A DNA stretch of 64,000 nt, taken from assembly GCF_039541915.1 (NCBI RefSeq), contig NZ_BAABHD010000032.1:186001-250000 (forward strand). The letters run 5' to 3'. Position 1 is the first letter of the stretch; each line of letters begins with the position of its first letter. Of this stretch, positions 60,971 to 64,000 are shown piece after piece. Below the pieces are notes generated by a model. The model worked only from the letters and a program-made list of their open reading frames with translations, was not told where the DNA came from and searched no databases. The DNA is from Nibrella saemangeumensis (GTDB lineage: Bacteria; Bacteroidota; Bacteroidia; Cytophagales; Spirosomataceae). The position numbers were made by a program, and so were the translations under genes.

Positions 60971-62110
60971 ATGAAAATCACACTGCTTTATTTAAACCTC
61001 AATCAGGGTGGGGTGCAACGGATGATGGTCAACGTTGCCAATTACCTGCACGCCAATGGGTATGATGTAACCGTGGTGCTTTGCCGGCAGGAAGGCCATT
61101 ACCAGGACATCCTGAATGCAGGGATCCGCATTGTCAGCTTGGAATCTGACAGCCGGCTTTCGCTTATTCGCTTTCTGACCACTTACCTGAAAAAAGAAAA
61201 ACCGGATGTGTTGTTTACGGCGGTCCCCCACCTGAACAACATTGCACTTCTGTCCAGGGCGTTGGCACGGGTGGACACGCGAATTATTATTTCCGAACGA
61301 AGCAATACGGTAGAGGAGTTCAACAAATCGCCCCTGTCGGCCTATAAGCTCAGCTTTGGTTTGATACCGATTTTGTACCGCTTTGCCGATGCCATCATTG
61401 CCGTGTCGAAGGGAGTTGCCGATGACCTGAGTAAAGTGGCCCTGATTCCCCGCTCAACGATTTCGGTAATCTATAATCCGGCTTTCTCGCCCAAACTGCT
61501 TACCGAGGCCATCGAGCCGGTGAATGATCGCTGGCTGGCTAATAAAGAGTATCCCGTTATTGTTGGGGTTGGCCGACTGACCGAACAGAAAGATTTTGGT
61601 CTGCTCATCGATGCGGTTTACCAGCTTAACCAGTTAAGACCGGTGCGACTGCTGATTATCGGGGAGGGACCGCTGCGCGATGAATTGCAGCGCAAAATTG
61701 ACGGCTACAAACTGGCCAATTTCGTGCGGATGGTTGGATTTCAGGGCAAACCAACGGCGTGGATCAACAAAGCGGATGCGTTTGTGCTGTCCTCCAAATG
61801 GGAAGGGTTCGGTAATATTCTGGTCGAGGCCCTGGCGGCAGGTACAACGATCGTTTCGACAGATTGCAAAAGCGGCCCGGCCGAAATTTTAGCCGACGGC
61901 AAATACGGCTATCTAGTGCCGGTCAGCAACGTACCGGCCCTTGCAGATGCTATCAAGTATGCGCTGGACAATCCTCTGCCCAAAACGATGCTTCAGGAAC
62001 GAGCCAAAGAGTACGACGTCAGTATAGTTATGAAAAAGTACGAAAAGATTATTACCGGATTTTCTATTAAACGCCAAAAGCAGAAATCTTATGGAGAAAA
62101 CGTCTACTGA
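60971..62110 (+). CDS. GT4-family glycosyltransferase
   Basis: A 379-residue GT-B glycosyltransferase. The N-terminal acceptor lobe begins LNLNQGGVQRMMVNVANYLH. The C-terminal donor lobe has VGVGRLTEQKDFGLLIDAVY, IIGEGPLRDELQRKI and the GT4 retaining motif EGFGNILVE (E-x7-E). No membrane helix; it probably works at the cytoplasmic face on the lipid-linked intermediate. It is most similar in layout to galacturonosyl- or N-acetylgalactosaminyl-type GT4 enzymes (GGVQRMM, VSKGVADDL), but donor and linkage are not predictable. Its 3' end overlaps the next gene by 20 bases. Confidence 0.9.
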   Translation: MKITLLYLNLNQGGVQRMMVNVANYLHANGYDVTVVLCRQEGHYQDILNAGIRIVSLESDSRLSLIRFLTTYLKKEKPDVLFTAVPHLNNIALLSRALARVDTRIIISERSNTVEEFNKSPLSAYKLSFGLIPILYRFADAIIAVSKGVADDLSKVALIPRSTISVIYNPAFSPKLLTEAIEPVNDRWLANKEYPVIVGVGRLTEQKDFGLLIDAVYQLNQLRPVRLLIIGEGPLRDELQRKIDGYKLANFVRMVGFQGKPTAWINKADAFVLSSKWEGFGNILVEALAAGTTIVSTDCKSGPAEILADGKYGYLVPVSNVPALADAIKYALDNPLPKTMLQERAKEYDVSIVMKKYEKIITGFSIKRQKQKSYGENVY

Positions 62111-62849
62111 TTCAACCCGAATCAGGCTTCTGGATTATACAATTGATGCTATCAGTTCGGCAGCGCTTTTTGAGCGGATTGATGACTTTGTCGAACGTAA
62201 AGCGGCCGTGGGAACCATCGGGTATACGAACCTGCACGGCCTCTACGTGGCTGTCCGTGATAAAGCCATGGCTCAATTCTACCGGCAGGCCGACATTAAC
62301 TACATTGATGGGATGCCGGTTGCCTGGTTGGCCAGAGGGCTGGGGTATCCGGTGTCTAATAAGGATCGGATGACGTTTCTGGATTTTTACCACGACTTCT
62401 TTGTCCACTGCAGGCAGCAGAAGTACCGGGTGCTCTGGATTGGGGGGATTAATGAATCGCAACGGGCCGGAATTGAGAAAATAAAAGCGCTGGTTCCCGG
62501 CGTGGAATTAGTCGGGAGCGATGGCTTTCGCTCGGACGAGGAATACCTGGCTATGGCGGAGCAGGTTAAACCGCACATTATTCTGTTGGGGCTGGGCATG
62601 CCGCGTCAGGAAAGCTGGATACTCCGCAACAAATCGCTGGTCAATTGCCAAGTGATCTGGTGTGTTGGCGCTACTATTGATTACATCGCCGGGAAAGTGA
62701 TTACGCCCCCCCGGTGGGCCGCAAAGCGAGGCTTTGAGTGGCTTTTCCGTTTAATTGCTGAGCCTCGCCGGATGTGGTTTCGCTATATGGTGGAGCCCGT
62801 TGTTGTACTGTACCATATCGCACTCTCCAGAAGACATTCTATAAATTAA
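62091..62849 (+). CDS. WecG/TagA-family (GT26) glycosyltransferase
   Basis: A 252-residue enzyme of the WecG/TagA/CpsF family (GT26), which transfers ManNAc-type or ManNAcA-type residues to a lipid-linked acceptor. Family motifs are GYTNLHGLYVAVRDKAM, INYIDGMPVAWLARGLG (with the catalytic Asp), KDRMTFLDFYHDFFVHC and LGLGMPRQESWI. C-terminal basic residues (RRMWFRYMVE) are typical for membrane association. It is translationally coupled to the GT4 gene by a 20-base overlap, so the two probably act in sequence on the repeat unit. Confidence 0.9.
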   Translation: MEKTSTDSTRIRLLDYTIDAISSAALFERIDDFVERKAAVGTIGYTNLHGLYVAVRDKAMAQFYRQADINYIDGMPVAWLARGLGYPVSNKDRMTFLDFYHDFFVHCRQQKYRVLWIGGINESQRAGIEKIKALVPGVELVGSDGFRSDEEYLAMAEQVKPHIILLGLGMPRQESWILRNKSLVNCQVIWCVGATIDYIAGKVITPPRWAAKRGFEWLFRLIAEPRRMWFRYMVEPVVVLYHIALSRRHSIN

Positions 62850-62867
62850 TCAGTTATCTCAACCACC

Positions 62868-63848
62868 GTGAAACGAATCTTAATCACCGGCGGAGCCGGC
62901 TTTCTAGGCTCGCACCTCTGCGACCGCTTTATCAAAGAAGGATACCATGTGATTGCCATGGATAACCTAATTACCGGGGACATTCGCAACATCGAACACC
63001 TGTTCCACCTGCCCAACTTTGAGTTCTTCCACCACGATGTTTCCAGGTTCATCCACGTACCGGGCGAGCTGCACTACATCCTGCACTTTGCCTCACCGGC
63101 CAGCCCCATCGACTACCTGAAAATACCCATTCAAACTCTGAAGGTAGGGTCACTGGGTATTCACAACTGCCTGGGTTTAGCCCGCGTCAAGGGCGCACGG
63201 GTACTTATTGCCTCCACCTCCGAAGTGTACGGCGACCCGAATGTTCACCCCCAGAACGAGGACTATTGGGGTAATGTCAACCCGGTCGGTCCACGGGGGG
63301 TGTACGACGAAGCCAAACGCTTCCAGGAGGCTATGACGATGGCCTACCATACCTACCACGGCCTGGAGACGCGCATTGTGCGTATCTTCAACACCTATGG
63401 TCCACGCATGCGGCTGAACGACGGACGGGTCTTACCGGCCTTTATTGGACAGGCCTTACGGGGTGAAGACCTCACTATATTCGGTGATGGTAGTCAGACC
63501 CGCTCGTTCTGCTACGTCGATGACCTGGTCGAAGGCATCTACCGGCTGCTGCTGAGCGATTACCCCTACCCGGTCAACATCGGTAATCCATCGGAGATTA
63601 CCATCCGGGAGTTTGCGGAGGAGATCATTAAGCTGACGGGTACCACGCAGCAGGTAATTTACAAGCCCCTGCCGCAGGATGATCCCAAACAGCGGCAGCC
63701 CGACATCAGCCGGGCCAAAGCGTTACTGGATTGGGAGCCTAGGATGTCGCGGGCCGAAGGCCTTAGAATTACCTATGACTACTTTAGAAGTCTCCCGGAG
63801 GAGGAGCTTTACAAAGCTGCCTACCACCGGGAGTTCGCAAAAGTTTAA
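62868..63848 (+). CDS. UDP-glucuronate decarboxylase (UDP-xylose synthase)
   Basis: A 326-residue extended short-chain dehydrogenase with a GTG start (62868). NAD motif TGGAGFLGSHLCDRFI, substrate signature DFASP-like (HFASPASPIDYLKIPI), STSEVYGDP with the catalytic Ser/Thr, and YDEAKR for the Tyr-x3-Lys pair. The stretch YGPRMRLNDGRVLPAFIGQA is typical of the UXS branch rather than RmlB. It converts UDP-glucuronate to UDP-xylose, using the product of the ugd gene in the same operon. Last visible gene of the operon, followed by a terminator. Confidence 0.92.
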   Translation: MKRILITGGAGFLGSHLCDRFIKEGYHVIAMDNLITGDIRNIEHLFHLPNFEFFHHDVSRFIHVPGELHYILHFASPASPIDYLKIPIQTLKVGSLGIHNCLGLARVKGARVLIASTSEVYGDPNVHPQNEDYWGNVNPVGPRGVYDEAKRFQEAMTMAYHTYHGLETRIVRIFNTYGPRMRLNDGRVLPAFIGQALRGEDLTIFGDGSQTRSFCYVDDLVEGIYRLLLSDYPYPVNIGNPSEITIREFAEEIIKLTGTTQQVIYKPLPQDDPKQRQPDISRAKALLDWEPRMSRAEGLRITYDYFRSLPEEELYKAAYHREFAKV

Positions 63849-63864
63849 GATATATCCTGGAAGA

Positions 63865-64000
63865 TTACCTGTTATTGGCCGCTGTTGAAGTGGCCAATAT
63901 TTTTTTGGTCTTGTCCACCCAGTTCTGCAAAACAACTTTCCCTTTCACCTCCAGATATTGGTACGTAACGAGCGAAACCAGATAGATCACTGTCAGGTAC
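63865..64000 (-). CDS. Acyltransferase-3-like protein, C-terminal end only
   Basis: The window edge cuts this minus-strand gene. Forty-four in-frame codons from 63999 to TAA at 63865-63867 read YLTVIYLVSLVTYQYLEVKG, KVVLQNWVDKTKKIL and on. A final membrane helix followed by a basic, amphipathic tail (VTYQYLE then K-rich) matches the C-terminus of OafA/Exo-type acyltransferases. If right, it would O-acetylate the polysaccharide made by the adjacent operon. Too short for certainty. Confidence 0.5.
   Translation of the reverse strand, partial: YLTVIYLVSLVTYQYLEVKGKVVLQNWVDKTKKILATSTAANNR
63873..63906 (+). terminator. Terminator of the exopolysaccharide operon
   Basis: Stem TATTGGCC (63873-63880) with GGCCAATA (63892-63899), an 11-base loop and a T-run at 63900-63906, 24 bases after the decarboxylase stop. 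The hairpin lies within the last codons of the convergent gene. Confidence 0.7.

Noticed and set aside
1..64000. tRNA, rRNA, CRISPR, insertion sequence, prophage or toxin-antitoxin genes
   Set aside because: Looked for on both strands; no cloverleaf, regular spaced repeat, transposase or integrase motif was recognised.

Overview
The window looks like a chromosomal segment of a Cytophagales bacterium, most like Spirosoma and relatives (phylum Bacteroidota). This placement is an inference from gene content; no database was searched. The supporting signs are: TonB-dependent receptors with an N-terminal carboxypeptidase-regulatory-like domain; a receptor/DUF4249 lipoprotein pair; LytS-type sensor kinases with membrane-embedded sensor halves; a Thermus-type isocitrate dehydrogenase; few Shine-Dalgarno sequences; and several upstream regions matching the Bacteroidota promoter pattern TTG-N19-TAnnTTTG. 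Coding sequence is moderately GC-rich and intergenic DNA is very AT-rich. I recognised no tRNA, rRNA, CRISPR array, transposase or prophage.

Layout. Bases 1-9300 hold housekeeping and envelope genes (metallo-beta-lactamase-fold hydrolase, isocitrate dehydrogenase with a divergent LysR regulator, OmpA-like protein, YhhN-family protein, type-B carboxylesterase) and two small orphan signalling proteins. Bases 10000-22600 hold an alginate-lyase-like protein facing an orphan LytS kinase, a TonB receptor, a DUF2236 oxygenase, two divergent metallopeptidases, an Old Yellow Enzyme and an erythromycin-esterase-like protein. Bases 22600-28400 (minus strand) hold a polysaccharide-utilisation-like cluster without SusCD: LytS kinase, GH lipoprotein, sulfatase, second GH paralogue.

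Bases 28500-41900 form a pectin/hexuronate region: a fused CE12 esterase-GH28 polygalacturonase, a GH105 unsaturated-uronyl hydrolase, a LacI regulator, then uxaB-uxaA-uxaC-fbp and a Tat-exported Gfo/Idh/MocA oxidoreductase. Two near-identical 23-bp palindrome-like sites, one upstream of the GH28 gene and one upstream of uxaB, are the probable LacI operators. They tie extracellular pectin cleavage to cytoplasmic galacturonate/glucuronate catabolism. The fbp gene in the same array fits a need for gluconeogenesis on uronates.

Bases 42100-51400 hold an ECF sigma factor with no visible anti-sigma gene, secreted proteins of unknown function (a lipoprotein/beta-barrel pair), and a receiver-like/TonB receptor/DUF4249/SGNH array. 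Bases 51700-63850 are an exopolysaccharide operon: Wza, Wzc tyrosine kinase, initiating sugar transferase, CMP-sugar synthetase, UDP-glucose dehydrogenase, Wzx, Wzy, GT4, GT26 and UDP-glucuronate decarboxylase. It ends against the 3' end of a convergent acyltransferase.

Scattered through the window are short palindromes with a GATTTGTRATC-like core. They lie exactly at gene ends and in two cases supply the stop codon, so they look like REP-type elements.
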